From: Alcanivorax sp.
GTDB lineage: Bacteria > Pseudomonadota > Gammaproteobacteria > Pseudomonadales > Alcanivoracaceae
Assembly (NCBI RefSeq): GCF_002733835.1
Contig: NZ_NVWY01000036.1
Location: forward strand, 1-53,586
DNA: 53,586 nt
Direction of reading: 5' to 3'
Shown: positions 34,806-42,981 of the stretch, in pieces
Numbering within the stretch: the first letter of the stretch is position 1
Layout: every line of letters begins with the position of its first letter
Notes under the pieces: generated by a model
Seen by the model: only the letters and a program-made list of their open reading frames with translations
The model's database searches: none
What the model was told of the DNA's origin: nothing
Program-made: the position numbers and the translations under genes

Positions 34806-36607
34806 TGGAGTTTGAACTCGTCATCGTAACCGCCCCGCCGGTTCTCGCGCTCCAGTGAAGCGCGCAAGCCGTGCTGCCGGGTCATTGCCCACTGCACCGC
34901 AAACTGGGAGGAGGATCGATATTCATCGTTGGTGAAATAATGCCCCACACTGCCTAACTGCCACTGCCAGTCGCCACGGTGATACAAAATGCCCGCATCC
35001 AGACCGGCCCCCGGGGTCAGGAAGGTGCCGAACTCGCTATTATTCTCCATTCGCACGCTGGTTAACAGATATGGCTGCCAGTTCTCCCACAGCCAGCTGC
35101 CGCCAGCGCCACCCTGAATGTAGCGCACCAGCCGGCGCCGGCCCGCCCAGGCTCGCTCCAGCCCGCCCTCCACGTACCAGCTCAGGGGTTTCATGAAGCG
35201 GTTTCGTGGTGCCAGCGAACGGATGCTCACCACATCCAGCTCTTCCAGTTTGACCTGCCCGGACTCGGTACTGCGCAGGGTCATGTCAAGCCCTTCGATC
35301 TGCGCACCGCGGAGGAAGCCGTATTGATTGTCGAGCAAGTCATGATAGGTCAACCGATAGGTCAACTCGCCGAAATCCAGCTCGCCTTCGCGCTGACCGC
35401 CACTGACGCCCAACATCTGCGTTCCGTGCCCTTTTTCCGGCGGTTCCGGGTTCTCTGTTTTCGGAACCGGGGCGGCAGGCAGGCTGTTCATCAACGTTAA
35501 CAGGGCAAACGATTTTTTCGCCACTTCCGGGGTTCGCTCTTCCTTGCGGTGGGCCAACCTGATGTAGCGATAAGCTACCGCCGCCATAATCGCCCGGGTT
35601 GCTTCCGGTTCAGCCATGAAGGCAGGCGATTCGGCCAGGTCAGGATTATCAGCCAGCGCCCTTGCCATTTTTTGCTGGGATCCATCCAGCTGTTTACGCA
35701 GATTGTCCAGCTCCACGGATTTGGATGGCCGATAATGGCGGCTGCTAATGATGTCGCGCTCATCCAGTGCCCGCACCGTATTGACCGGCACTTCGGCAAA
35801 CCGCAATTCACTGAGTAATTCGGACCCCGGGCGCGCCACTTCTACCAGCTCGAGCAGGCGAAATGAGCAGTTCTCATCAAAAAAGTAGTAATCAAAATTG
35901 ATGTCTTTCAGTTCCCACAAATGATCAATCAGCCAATCGATTTCTGACTGATCCAGATCCAGGGTGTATTCCCACATATCCCGGTTTTCCATGTGTGAAT
36001 ATTCCTGGATTTTCTGCACATAGGGCACAAGGGCAAAGCGACCCGGGTAGCCCCCTGCCAGACCGCGATAGATATAAAAGAAAGAATTATCGGCTTCGCT
36101 TGAAACCGCGCCAAAGTTTACCGCCCACGACAACCAGACAGCGCTATCTTCGCCTTGATCCAGCCTTAACAAGGTATGTCCGAACATGGACGAAGGGCTG
36201 TTCAAATAGGCGGCGGGGAACACCAGCACCGCGCGATTGGCATGAATCGCGTCGCGCCATTCGTTGTAGTCATCGCAGTGTGAAAAGGGTGCCTCGTCTT
36301 GCCAACCCAGCTGCTCGGACAGAAAACGATAGCGCGCAGGAAAACGGCAACGCGCCGGCGATTGCGCAGCACGAAGTGCCTGCTCCGTCGCCTCAAGCTC
36401 GGCTAACGGATCGGCCTTACCGGAATCGGCGAAAAAAAACGTATCGTCGTCCACATAACTCTGATGCTTGTCACGCAGGGTCGCACCGGGATTGATATGT
36501 AATAACGCCTGCCAGCGGGACGATTCCGCCAGTTCAGACAGGGAAGGGGTTGCAGCAAACGCCGGCACAAACCAGCACAGCAGCACACAGAAAAGACCAG
36601 TGCGCAT
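34784..36607 (-). CDS. DUF4105 (Lnb N-terminal) periplasmic/outer-membrane protein
   Basis: The 607-residue precursor starts with a signal peptide (cleavage after AFAA, about 18-19). Residues about 110-270 form the DUF4105 papain-like domain with SSMFGHTLLRLD (candidate catalytic His) and FDENCSFRLLELV (candidate catalytic Cys). This domain also occurs at the N-terminus of some lacto-N-biosidases. From about 390 to the end, alternating aromatic and polar residues with regular Gly turns and a C-terminal Tyr-Tyr-Asp suggest an outer-membrane beta-barrel. The substrate is unknown. It forms an operon with the following hydrolase lipoprotein. Confidence 0.82.
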   Translation of the reverse strand: MRTGLFCVLLCWFVPAFAATPSLSELAESSRWQALLHINPGATLRDKHQSYVDDDTFFFADSGKADPLAELEATEQALRAAQSPARCRFPARYRFLSEQLGWQDEAPFSHCDDYNEWRDAIHANRAVLVFPAAYLNSPSSMFGHTLLRLDQGEDSAVWLSWAVNFGAVSSEADNSFFYIYRGLAGGYPGRFALVPYVQKIQEYSHMENRDMWEYTLDLDQSEIDWLIDHLWELKDINFDYYFFDENCSFRLLELVEVARPGSELLSELRFAEVPVNTVRALDERDIISSRHYRPSKSVELDNLRKQLDGSQQKMARALADNPDLAESPAFMAEPEATRAIMAAVAYRYIRLAHRKEERTPEVAKKSFALLTLMNSLPAAPVPKTENPEPPEKGHGTQMLGVSGGQREGELDFGELTYRLTYHDLLDNQYGFLRGAQIEGLDMTLRSTESGQVKLEELDVVSIRSLAPRNRFMKPLSWYVEGGLERAWAGRRRLVRYIQGGAGGSWLWENWQPYLLTSVRMENNSEFGTFLTPGAGLDAGILYHRGDWQWQLGSVGHYFTNDEYRSSSQFAVQWAMTRQHGLRASLERENRRGGYDDEFKLQWRWYYD

Positions 36608-36662
36608 CCGGATTCATCCGTCTCAATTACAAGCCGACAAAAGTGTCAGAAAAGAGGGCCCT

Positions 36663-36689
36663 AAAAACAAAACCCCGCCAGAAGCGGGG
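36663..36689 (-). terminator. Rho-independent terminator of the DUF3015 gene
   Basis: On the minus strand ccccgc, loop of five, gcgggg (plus-strand arms 36673-36678 and 36684-36689) is followed by TTTTGTTTTT. It sits 24 bases past the DUF3015 stop and upstream of the DUF4105 gene. Confidence 0.8.
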
Positions 36690-36712
36690 CTCTGATGGAT
36701 CTTTTGTGCTGA

Positions 36713-37195
36713 TTAGGCCAGGTACTTGGACAACGCCTGATCCTGTTTCATCACGTCAGTGATGCTTGCCATTACTTCAGCGGCAGTCACGTCCTGGTTC
36801 GGGAAAATGGTCGCGAAGTTTTCGTGCATCAGCGCGTTGAAACGAGCGCGGTCTTCAGTCTGAATACCCATGGAAACAGACAGAGCAGTCAGGGCTTCAC
36901 CGTCGCCGGTGGCCATGTCCTGCGCCACTTCTTCCATCACACCCGTCATGCCCAGCAGGCTTTGGCCGCTGTAGGTCAGAGCGCCGCTGGTATCACAACC
37001 GTTGGTCCCTGTGGTCATGCCGAAGGTGGCGTTACCGGTAGTGCCGTTAACCAGTGTCGCCAGAAGATGCATCGGCATGCCGGATTTGCCTTCAAACAGC
37101 ATGTTGCCCCAGCCACAGCCCGGACCACCCGGCGCCACAGCCATGGCAGATGTTGAAGCGCCCAGCAGAGCGGCAGCGATAAGTGTCTTTTTCAT
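36713..37195 (-). CDS. DUF3015 secreted protein
   Basis: The ATG at 37195 (GGAGG eight bases upstream) gives 160 residues with a clear signal peptide ending SAMA (residue 19). The mature protein starts with a Gly/Pro-rich stretch with one Cys (PGGPGCGWGN), and a second Cys in GTNGCDTSG may pair with it. The rest is helical, with a conserved LDALLxxxN-like segment. This matches the DUF3015 family of small periplasmic proteins, whose function is unknown. It has its own promoter and terminator, so it is likely monocistronic and well expressed. Confidence 0.85.
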   Translation of the reverse strand: MKKTLIAAALLGASTSAMAVAPGGPGCGWGNMLFEGKSGMPMHLLATLVNGTTGNATFGMTTGTNGCDTSGALTYSGQSLLGMTGVMEEVAQDMATGDGEALTALSVSMGIQTEDRARFNALMHENFATIFPNQDVTAAEVMASITDVMKQDQALSKYLA

Positions 37196-37315
37196 CCTGA
37201 ATTCCTCCAAGTTTTTATGAATCTTCCCTGGGGATGCAGCCTTTCACTGGCCACGATGCCTGCCAGCAAAATGCCGGCAACGCTCTCCCCGTTACCTTTG
37301 CAGGCAACTAAACTC

Positions 37316-37343
37316 ATCATAAACAAGGGGAACCGCTTTGCAA
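37316..37343 (-). promoter_or_regulatory. Probable promoter of the DUF3015 gene
   Basis: On the minus strand TTGCAA (37338-37343) and TATGAT (37316-37321) are 16 bases apart. A perfect 12-base palindrome AATAAGCTTATT (37342-37353) abuts the -35 and could be an operator. The leader would be about 115 bases and contains a small hairpin (about 37259-37280). Confidence 0.5.
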
Positions 37344-37362
37344 TAAGCTTATTCAGAATAAA

Positions 37363-37800
37363 TCACATCTCAAGCATAAAGGTAACCGGGCCATCATTAA
37401 CCAAAGAAACCTGCATATCCGCAGCAAAGATCCCCGTAGCCACGGCAACGCCATAACCACCCAATTGTTCGACACAACACTCGTACAATCGCCGCCCCGA
37501 AGCCGGTTCCGCGGCACTACTAAAGCTCGGGCGTCGCCCCTTCCGGGTATCCGCAACTAAAGTAAATTGAGAAATCGCCAACAAGCCCCCTGCCACATCT
37601 CGCACATCCTGATTCATCTTCCCCTGATCATCTGCAAAAACTCTGTAGCTGACAATGCGTTCCGCCATCCGCTTGACCAGCTTTTCGTCATCATGCTTTT
37701 CAATGCCGATAAGCAGCACCAAGCCTTTATTGATAGCCCCCACGGTCACTCCGTCCACATCAACGCTGGCCTTGCTAACCCGCTGCATCAACACTTTCAT
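37363..37800 (-). CDS. dtd: D-aminoacyl-tRNA deacylase
   Basis: DTD hydrolyses D-amino acids wrongly attached to tRNA. The 145-residue length is typical. The two signature motifs are present: SQFTL (77-81), and NDGPVTF near the C-terminus carrying the Gly-cisPro pair that selects against L-amino acids. The gene overlaps the end of pip by four bases (ATGA), so the two are co-expressed. Confidence 0.96.
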   Translation of the reverse strand: MKVLMQRVSKASVDVDGVTVGAINKGLVLLIGIEKHDDEKLVKRMAERIVSYRVFADDQGKMNQDVRDVAGGLLAISQFTLVADTRKGRRPSFSSAAEPASGRRLYECCVEQLGGYGVAVATGIFAADMQVSLVNDGPVTFMLEM

Positions 37801-38720
37801 TGCTCACCCCTTCTATCGAGTCGCATTACCGCCTTCACCAGCGCCTGGGCCACGCCCTGGTCCATGGAAGAATGCCCTCCTCCCTCAACCCAGTTGAGCA
37901 CACTGTTTGGCAGCACCTGATGCAACGCCAGCGCCTGCTCCGGCGGGCAGACAAAATCCCGGCTGCCATGCACAATTTCCACCGGCACGGCACTGCCGGC
38001 ACAGGCCTCAAGCAACGGTTGCTCCACAAAGCCCTCAGCAAGAAAATAATGGGTTTCCTGGCGAGCCATGCATAACTCGTCATCACTGCCCAGGCCCGGT
38101 GGCTGGGTCGGCATCAGCGCCAGGGTGGATTCCCAATTACACCAGGCCCGGGCATAACGGCGAGCGTGCTCGCCTTGCAATCCCTGATGATAACGCTCCA
38201 GTAAACTGCCGTTGCCCGGCGGCGCCTGCTGCTGCAAGACTTGCCAGGCCTGCGGGAACATCCTGGCCGCCCCGGCTTCGGTATAGAGCCAGTCGAGATC
38301 CTGGTGACGGCATAAAAAAATGCCACGCAGCACCATGCCAGTAATATGCTGTGGAAACGCCGCCAGATAAGCGAGCGCCAGTGTGGCACCCCAGGAACCG
38401 CCAAATACCATCCAGCGCTCGACGTGTAGCGCCTGTCGAATCTGTTCGAGATCGGCCAGCAAATGGCTCAGGGTATTATCCTCAATGGATGCCAGTGGCC
38501 GGCTTTGACCGGCACCGCGCTGATCAAACAGAATAATCCGAAACCGTTGCGGATCGAAAAAACGTCGCAGCGCCGGAGAGCAACCGCCACCGGGGCCACC
38601 GTGCAGCACCACCACAGGAATACCCTGCGGATTACCGCTCTCTTCCACATATAACTGATGCCCCTGCCCAACCGGAAGGTAGCATTGCCGATACGGCTCG
38701 AGAAAAGGAAATAACGCCAT
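37797..38720 (-). CDS. pip: Prolyl aminopeptidase
   Basis: Pip removes N-terminal proline from peptides in the cytoplasm. The 307 residues show the S33 peptidase hallmarks: VLHGGPGGGCSP (oxyanion motif, near 38-49), DQRGAGQS, the nucleophile in GGSWGATLALAY (near 105-116), the acid in VHGSRDFVCP and the histidine in EGGGHSS near the C-terminus. Its ATG lies on the opposite strand to, and overlaps, the ATG of the next gene (CATG at 38718-38721). No strong ribosome-binding site is visible. Confidence 0.94.
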   Translation of the reverse strand: MALFPFLEPYRQCYLPVGQGHQLYVEESGNPQGIPVVVLHGGPGGGCSPALRRFFDPQRFRIILFDQRGAGQSRPLASIEDNTLSHLLADLEQIRQALHVERWMVFGGSWGATLALAYLAAFPQHITGMVLRGIFLCRHQDLDWLYTEAGAARMFPQAWQVLQQQAPPGNGSLLERYHQGLQGEHARRYARAWCNWESTLALMPTQPPGLGSDDELCMARQETHYFLAEGFVEQPLLEACAGSAVPVEIVHGSRDFVCPPEQALALHQVLPNSVLNWVEGGGHSSMDQGVAQALVKAVMRLDRRGEQ

Positions 38721-39171
38721 GAGTCAGGTTCTGACAGGAAGAAGAATTTCAGCATACCTGCTGTTGATTTTGCTGCAAGGGCTCCTGGCCGCTTGTGACA
38801 ACACGCCCCCGGAGCAGGCCATCAAGGATGCCCTTGCCGAGATCGAAACCGCCATCGAGGACGGCGACACGGGCACAGTCATGGGCCGCCTAAGCGATAA
38901 CGCGACCGTTGAAAGACGCGGCAGAACCCTGCAGCGCAAGGAGATTCACCGCACTCTGGTGGGGCTGTTTTTTCGCTACCCGAACCGCAACATCACTTTT
39001 ACACGCATCCGGATTGATCTGGACCCGGTGACACAGGAACAGGCCCGGGTGCAATTTACCGCACTGGCCTGGGGTGGAAAAAATGTGCTCCCGGATGATG
39101 CCGACAGTTACCAGATAGACAGCCATTGGCTGCTGGACGGTGAGTGGAAAATTGACAGCCTGACCGAATAA
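38719..39171 (+). CDS. Small lipoprotein with an NTF2-like fold
   Basis: The 150-residue precursor has a lipoprotein signal peptide (LLAAC, Cys26). The mature part has an opening helix (PPEQAIKDALAEIETAIEDGD), a DNATVERRGRTLQRKEI segment and strands ending in HWLLDGEWKIDSL. This pattern suggests an NTF2/SnoaL-like cone, which would bind a small ligand; no catalytic residues are recognised. AAGGAAA lies about ten bases upstream of the ATG. The start shares CATG with divergent pip, so its promoter must lie inside pip. Confidence 0.72.
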   Translation: MSQVLTGRRISAYLLLILLQGLLAACDNTPPEQAIKDALAEIETAIEDGDTGTVMGRLSDNATVERRGRTLQRKEIHRTLVGLFFRYPNRNITFTRIRIDLDPVTQEQARVQFTALAWGGKNVLPDDADSYQIDSHWLLDGEWKIDSLTE

Positions 39172-39221
39172 CGCCATCCACTATTGCGGCCCTGCACTCC
39201 AAACGAAAGATCCAACCGAAA

Positions 39222-39260
39222 GAGGCCACGCCCAACGTATAAACGTATAGGCGCGGCCTC
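39222..39260. terminator. Hairpin between convergent lipoprotein and ntrC genes
   Basis: gaggcc-a-cgcc (39222-39232) pairs with ggcg-c-ggcctc (39250-39260), leaving an inner AT-rich part with two ACGTATA copies. It lies in the convergent gap and probably ends one or both transcripts, but no T-run follows. Confidence 0.45.
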
Positions 39261-39306
39261 CTGTATGGCTGATCCGAAACCCGGGCACGCGAACGGCTAA
39301 CGGCTT

Positions 39307-40740
39307 TCAGTCCTCATCGCCACCATTAAGCTGGCTTTCCATATCCAGCTCCTTGATCTTGCGTGTCAGGGTGTTGCGCCCCCAGCCCAGCAGCGCCGCC
39401 GCGTCACGCTTGCGCCCGCCGGTGTGCTGCAGGGCCACTTCGATCATGGTGCGCTCAAAGCCCGGAACCGCCTGCTCAAGGATACTGCGCTCCCCCTGGG
39501 ACAGCGCCCGGTCGGCCCAGTTGCGCAGCGACTTGAGCCAGTCGCCGCTCACATCCGCACCTTTCGCTGCGCCGGTTTCTTTCAGCTCCGGTGGCAAATC
39601 GTCCACCAGCACTTCCCGGCCGGATGCCATCACGGTCAGCCAGCGACAGGTGTTTTCCAGCTGCCGCACATTGCCCGGCCAGGTTTGCGCAGAAAGGTAT
39701 TTTTCCGTGTCCTTGTGCAGAACTTTCGGCTCCACCCCCAGCTCACTGCCGGCGCGCTGCAGAAAATAATTCGCCAGGCGGGGAATATCTTCCCGGCGTT
39801 CCGCCATGCGCGGAATATGGATGCGGATCACGTTAAGGCGATGGAACAGATCCTCACGGAAATCGCCTTCCTTCACCAGCTTTTCCAGATCCTGGTGAGT
39901 GGCGGCAATAATGCGCACATCCACATGGATCGGCGTGGTCCCGCCTACGCGATAAAATTCGCTTTCCTGCAGCACCCGCAACAATCGGGTTTGCGCTTCC
40001 AGCGGCATGTCGCCGATTTCATCCAGAAACAAGGTGCCGCCGTTGGCCTGCTCAAAACGCCCCACCCGCTGATTATTGGCGCCGGTGAAGGCCCCCTTTT
40101 CATGGCCGAACAGCTCGGACTCGATCAGGTCTTTGGGAATGGCTGCCATATTCAGCGCGACGAAATTTTTCTCGCGCCGCATGGAGTGGCGGTGCAAAGC
40201 GCGAGCGACCAACTCTTTACCGGTCCCGGACTGACCATTGATCAGCACTGTCACATTGGAATGACTCAGCCGGCCAATGGCGCGAAACACTTCCTGCATG
40301 GCCGGGGCCTCACCGATGATTTCGGTGGGTGCTTCTTCAACCGGTTCCGGAAAGTCGCCACGGGACTCTTCCCGATGCTTGATGGCCCGGCGCACCAGAG
40401 CCACGGCTTCATCCACATCGAACGGTTTGGGCAGATATTCAAACGCGCCCCCCTGATAAGAGGCCACCGCAGAATCCAGGTCAGAATGCGCCGTCATGAT
40501 GATCACCGGCAGATCCGGATTCTTGCGCTGCAGAATTTTCAGCATCCGCAGCCCATCCGTGCCGGGCATGCGCACGTCGCTGATCAGCACTTCCGGCTCC
40601 TGCCCACCCTGCTCCAGGGTATTGAGCGCTTCATCCGCATCTTCAAAGCAGGTCACCGCGTAGCCTTCCTGGCCCAGCGCCTTTTCCAACACCCAGCGAA
40701 TGGAGCGGTCATCATCCACAACCCAAATACTGACACTCAT
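39307..40740 (-). CDS. ntrC: Nitrogen regulation response regulator NtrC
   Basis: NtrC, phosphorylated by NtrB, activates sigma-54 promoters of nitrogen genes. The 477 residues comprise a receiver domain with phospho-acceptor Asp55 ([12 protein letters not shown]), an AAA+ domain with Walker [16 protein letters not shown] and the sigma-54-contacting loop GAFTGA, and a C-terminal Fis-type helix-turn-helix ([22 protein letters not shown]). All motifs are intact. It follows ntrB by 87 bases. Matching enhancer dyads are visible upstream of glnA and ntrB. Confidence 0.97.
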   Translation of the reverse strand: MSVSIWVVDDDRSIRWVLEKALGQEGYAVTCFEDADEALNTLEQGGQEPEVLISDVRMPGTDGLRMLKILQRKNPDLPVIIMTAHSDLDSAVASYQGGAFEYLPKPFDVDEAVALVRRAIKHREESRGDFPEPVEEAPTEIIGEAPAMQEVFRAIGRLSHSNVTVLINGQSGTGKELVARALHRHSMRREKNFVALNMAAIPKDLIESELFGHEKGAFTGANNQRVGRFEQANGGTLFLDEIGDMPLEAQTRLLRVLQESEFYRVGGTTPIHVDVRIIAATHQDLEKLVKEGDFREDLFHRLNVIRIHIPRMAERREDIPRLANYFLQRAGSELGVEPKVLHKDTEKYLSAQTWPGNVRQLENTCRWLTVMASGREVLVDDLPPELKETGAAKGADVSGDWLKSLRNWADRALSQGERSILEQAVPGFERTMIEVALQHTGGRKRDAAALLGWGRNTLTRKIKELDMESQLNGGDED

Positions 40741-40827
40741 GACCTGCTACTCCTGTTGTTTCCATCGCCACCGCAATCAACGGCCGGCTTGTATGGCGTC
40801 GCTCTGTTCAAAGCAGCGCAATTTACG

Positions 40828-41919
40828 CTATGTCGGTTTCTCTGTTTCATCCAGTTGCTCCATGGGCAGCAGGATGCTGAATACGGTTTCGCCCGGCTGG
40901 CTTTCGCACTCAATCAGCCCCTGATGCTGACTGATGATGGACTGTGCAATGGAAAGCCCCAGCCCGGTGCCGCTGGCACGGCCACTGACCATGGGGTAGA
41001 ACAGGGTTTCCTGCACATCCTCGGCAATGCCCGGGCCGTTATCGATAATGTCCATGCGCAGCACTAACCGGTGACGCTGGGCGCCGATGGTGAACTGGCG
41101 CAACACGCGGGTACGCATGGTGATGCGCGGTGCCGGCGTCTTCGATTCCAGCAACGCCTGGGTGGCGTTGCGGATAAGGTTCAGTAATACCTGAATCAGC
41201 TGGTCCCGGTCGGCAATCACGTCCGGCAAGCTGATGTCATAGTCACGCCAGATCGCCACTCCGCGAGGGTATTCCGCCAATAGCAACTGGCGCACATGCT
41301 CCAGGCACTCGTGCACATTTACGGCACGGAACTCCGGCGGCTTACGCGGGCCGAGCATACGATCTGCCACCGACCGCAGCCGGTCGGCTTCATCGATAAT
41401 GACCTTGGTATACTCGGTCAGCTCCGGGTCAGGCAGCGCCCGCTCCAACAACTGAGCCGCACCGCGGATGCCACCCAGCGGATTCTTGATTTCATGGGCC
41501 ACACCCCGCACCAGTGCCCGGGTAGCCTGGTGCGCATGGATCAGTGCTTCTTCACGACTGATCCGCAGCAAGCGATCCAGCGACTGCATTTCCATCAACA
41601 GACACAAAGGCTGGCCCGGCTCGTTAATCGGGCTGACCGAATAATCCACCATGATTTCATGGCCCGGCGCCACCGACAGCCGCGCCTCACGCTGGGTGAA
41701 GGGGTGCTCATCATCAATGCACTGCTGAATGGCGAGGCGCGCCTCTTCATCATCGAAAAAGTAATCGGGCAGAGGCTGGCCGACGGCGCGGCTGGTACTG
41801 GTCGCCAACAGCATTTCCGCCGCCGGGTTCAGGTAGCGCACGCACAGGGCATCGTCCAGCATGATCACTGCGGTACGCAGGTGATCCAGTAGTCGTTTGT
41901 GCAACGTAATGTCACCCAT
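40828..41919 (-). CDS. ntrB: Nitrogen regulation sensor histidine kinase NtrB
   Basis: NtrB phosphorylates or dephosphorylates NtrC according to PII status; it is cytoplasmic. The ATG at 41919 gives 363 residues. It lies just downstream of the predicted sigma-54 transcription start, while in-frame starts further up (to 42006) would precede the promoter. A PAS domain (about 10-75, NPAAEMLL) is followed by the H-box AHEIKNPLGG with His142, the N-box NLIRNATQALLE, and the G-boxes DNGPGI and GTGLGLSIAQSI. No strong ribosome-binding site is seen. Confidence 0.94.
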   Translation of the reverse strand: MGDITLHKRLLDHLRTAVIMLDDALCVRYLNPAAEMLLATSTSRAVGQPLPDYFFDDEEARLAIQQCIDDEHPFTQREARLSVAPGHEIMVDYSVSPINEPGQPLCLLMEMQSLDRLLRISREEALIHAHQATRALVRGVAHEIKNPLGGIRGAAQLLERALPDPELTEYTKVIIDEADRLRSVADRMLGPRKPPEFRAVNVHECLEHVRQLLLAEYPRGVAIWRDYDISLPDVIADRDQLIQVLLNLIRNATQALLESKTPAPRITMRTRVLRQFTIGAQRHRLVLRMDIIDNGPGIAEDVQETLFYPMVSGRASGTGLGLSIAQSIISQHQGLIECESQPGETVFSILLPMEQLDETEKPT

Positions 41920-41946
41920 CAGAAATTGGCCCATAACAGGGCATAA

Positions 41947-41961
41947 GCAATTATCAGGCCA
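41947..41961 (-). promoter_or_regulatory. Probable sigma-54 promoter of ntrBC
   Basis: On the minus strand TGGCCTGATAATTGC has TGGC and TTGC at exactly the -24/-12 spacing of sigma-54 promoters (consensus TGGCACG-N4-TTGC); two bases differ. Transcription would start near 41936, about 17 bases before the ntrB ATG. An NtrC-type dyad lies about 128 bases upstream of that start. Confidence 0.6.
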
Positions 41962-42055
41962 CCTGTAGATCAGCCCGACAAAGCTGGTATCAGCGGCCTG
42001 CAGCACAGGCGTAAAAGCCTGCTATTGATGAGTTTAAAGGGAAGGAAGGGCAAAG

Positions 42056-42072
42056 CGCACCATTGAGGTGCA
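42056..42072. promoter_or_regulatory. NtrC-type enhancer site upstream of ntrB
   Basis: CGCACCATTGAGGTGCA is a near-perfect dyad of the NtrC form TGCACC-N5-GGTGCA. It lies directly after the stop of the DUF4124 gene and upstream of the sigma-54 promoter of ntrB. Binding is inferred from the match. Confidence 0.7.
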
Positions 42073-42075
42073 CCA

Positions 42076-42837
42076 TTAGTTGTTGCGGATGCGCCGATTC
42101 GGTTTTGCCGGCTGCGCAGCTTTGCCCCGATCTGCACCACCGCCCACGCTGGCAGCGCCCCCGGTTGACGCACTACCCCCCACATTGGCCGAGCCACCAC
42201 GGTCGGCTGCACCACCGACTTGCGCAGCACCACCGTTACTGCCACCACCGGGGAAATTGCGGAAGTCACTGACCGTGCTGCGGTGAATGTAAACTTCCAC
42301 CGGCTCGGAGGTGATACGGGTTTCGCCATCCTCGCCCACCACTTTCACGATCAGGTTATGTACCCCGCGTTCCGGCGCATCCAGCTGCAGGGCGGGCTGC
42401 TCCGCGCCATTATCCAGCAACACCAAATTATCGCCGGGCTGCAGCCCAGGTTGCAGGTTCACGGACACATACACAGCATCAGTCGGGTTACGCAGTGTGG
42501 AGCCGCTTTCCGGGGAGGTAATGGTCAGCGATGTGTACTCCTCCACCGTGGGGTCCGCCGCCTCTTCCTCTGGCGCCGACACCGCCTCCGGCATTTCCAC
42601 CTTCTTGATCGGCACTGTATTGGTGGTTTTCAGTTTCACTTCCTCGGAGCGGCTGTTCTCTCCGGGCTGATCCGTGAACACCACATTGCCTTTTTCATCA
42701 GTGGTCCGGTAAATCTTCGACGCCGGCGCATCAGAGGCCTCTGTCCGGCTGGCCCCGTCTTCCTGTTCCGCGGTGGCCGCCAGGCTTGATCCAGAGATCA
42801 ACCCCAAGGCAACAACGGCAATCAGCGACTTCTTCAT
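42076..42837 (-). CDS. DUF4124 secreted protein with a Gly-rich tail
   Basis: The ATG at 42837 (GGGAG eight bases upstream) gives 253 residues with a signal peptide (ending SLAA, about 19-20). Residues about 40-70 are a DUF4124 domain (KIYRTTDEKGNVVFTDQPGE), a short beta unit common in periplasmic proteobacterial proteins. An Ig-like beta domain (about 100-190) follows. The C-terminus is a low-complexity tail of repeated GGAA/GGSA/DRGG units and a basic end. A DUF4124 gene between glnA and ntrB also occurs in Pseudomonas. The function is unknown. Confidence 0.8.
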   Translation of the reverse strand: MKKSLIAVVALGLISGSSLAATAEQEDGASRTEASDAPASKIYRTTDEKGNVVFTDQPGENSRSEEVKLKTTNTVPIKKVEMPEAVSAPEEEAADPTVEEYTSLTITSPESGSTLRNPTDAVYVSVNLQPGLQPGDNLVLLDNGAEQPALQLDAPERGVHNLIVKVVGEDGETRITSEPVEVYIHRSTVSDFRNFPGGGSNGGAAQVGGAADRGGSANVGGSASTGGAASVGGGADRGKAAQPAKPNRRIRNN

Positions 42838-42927
42838 TGTTATCTCCCTATGACTGTCCTTGATTCTGGCCTGACTGCTGCGCCCAGAAAAGGGGTAAGT
42901 GCACAAAATAGCACGCTTTTTTCAGGC

Positions 42928-42954
42928 AAAAAAAAGCCCCCGACTAGCGGGGGC
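42928..42954 (-). terminator. Rho-independent terminator of glnA
   Basis: On the minus strand gcccccg, CTAGT loop, cgggggc (plus arms 42936-42942 and 42948-42954) runs into T8 or more (plus A at 42928-42935). It lies 27 bases after the glnA stop. Confidence 0.92.
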
Positions 42955-42981
42955 CTCTTTTCTGCTGCTTCCCGAAGGAAA

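Noticed and set aside
39424..41067. 547-codon open frame on the plus strand opposite ntrC and the end of ntrB
   Set aside because: Antisense shadow of two well-supported genes; crosses the gap between them without features.
41920..42006. Upstream extension of ntrB to an ATG at 42006
   Set aside because: The added 29 residues lack PAS-domain similarity and would be encoded upstream of the predicted sigma-54 start.
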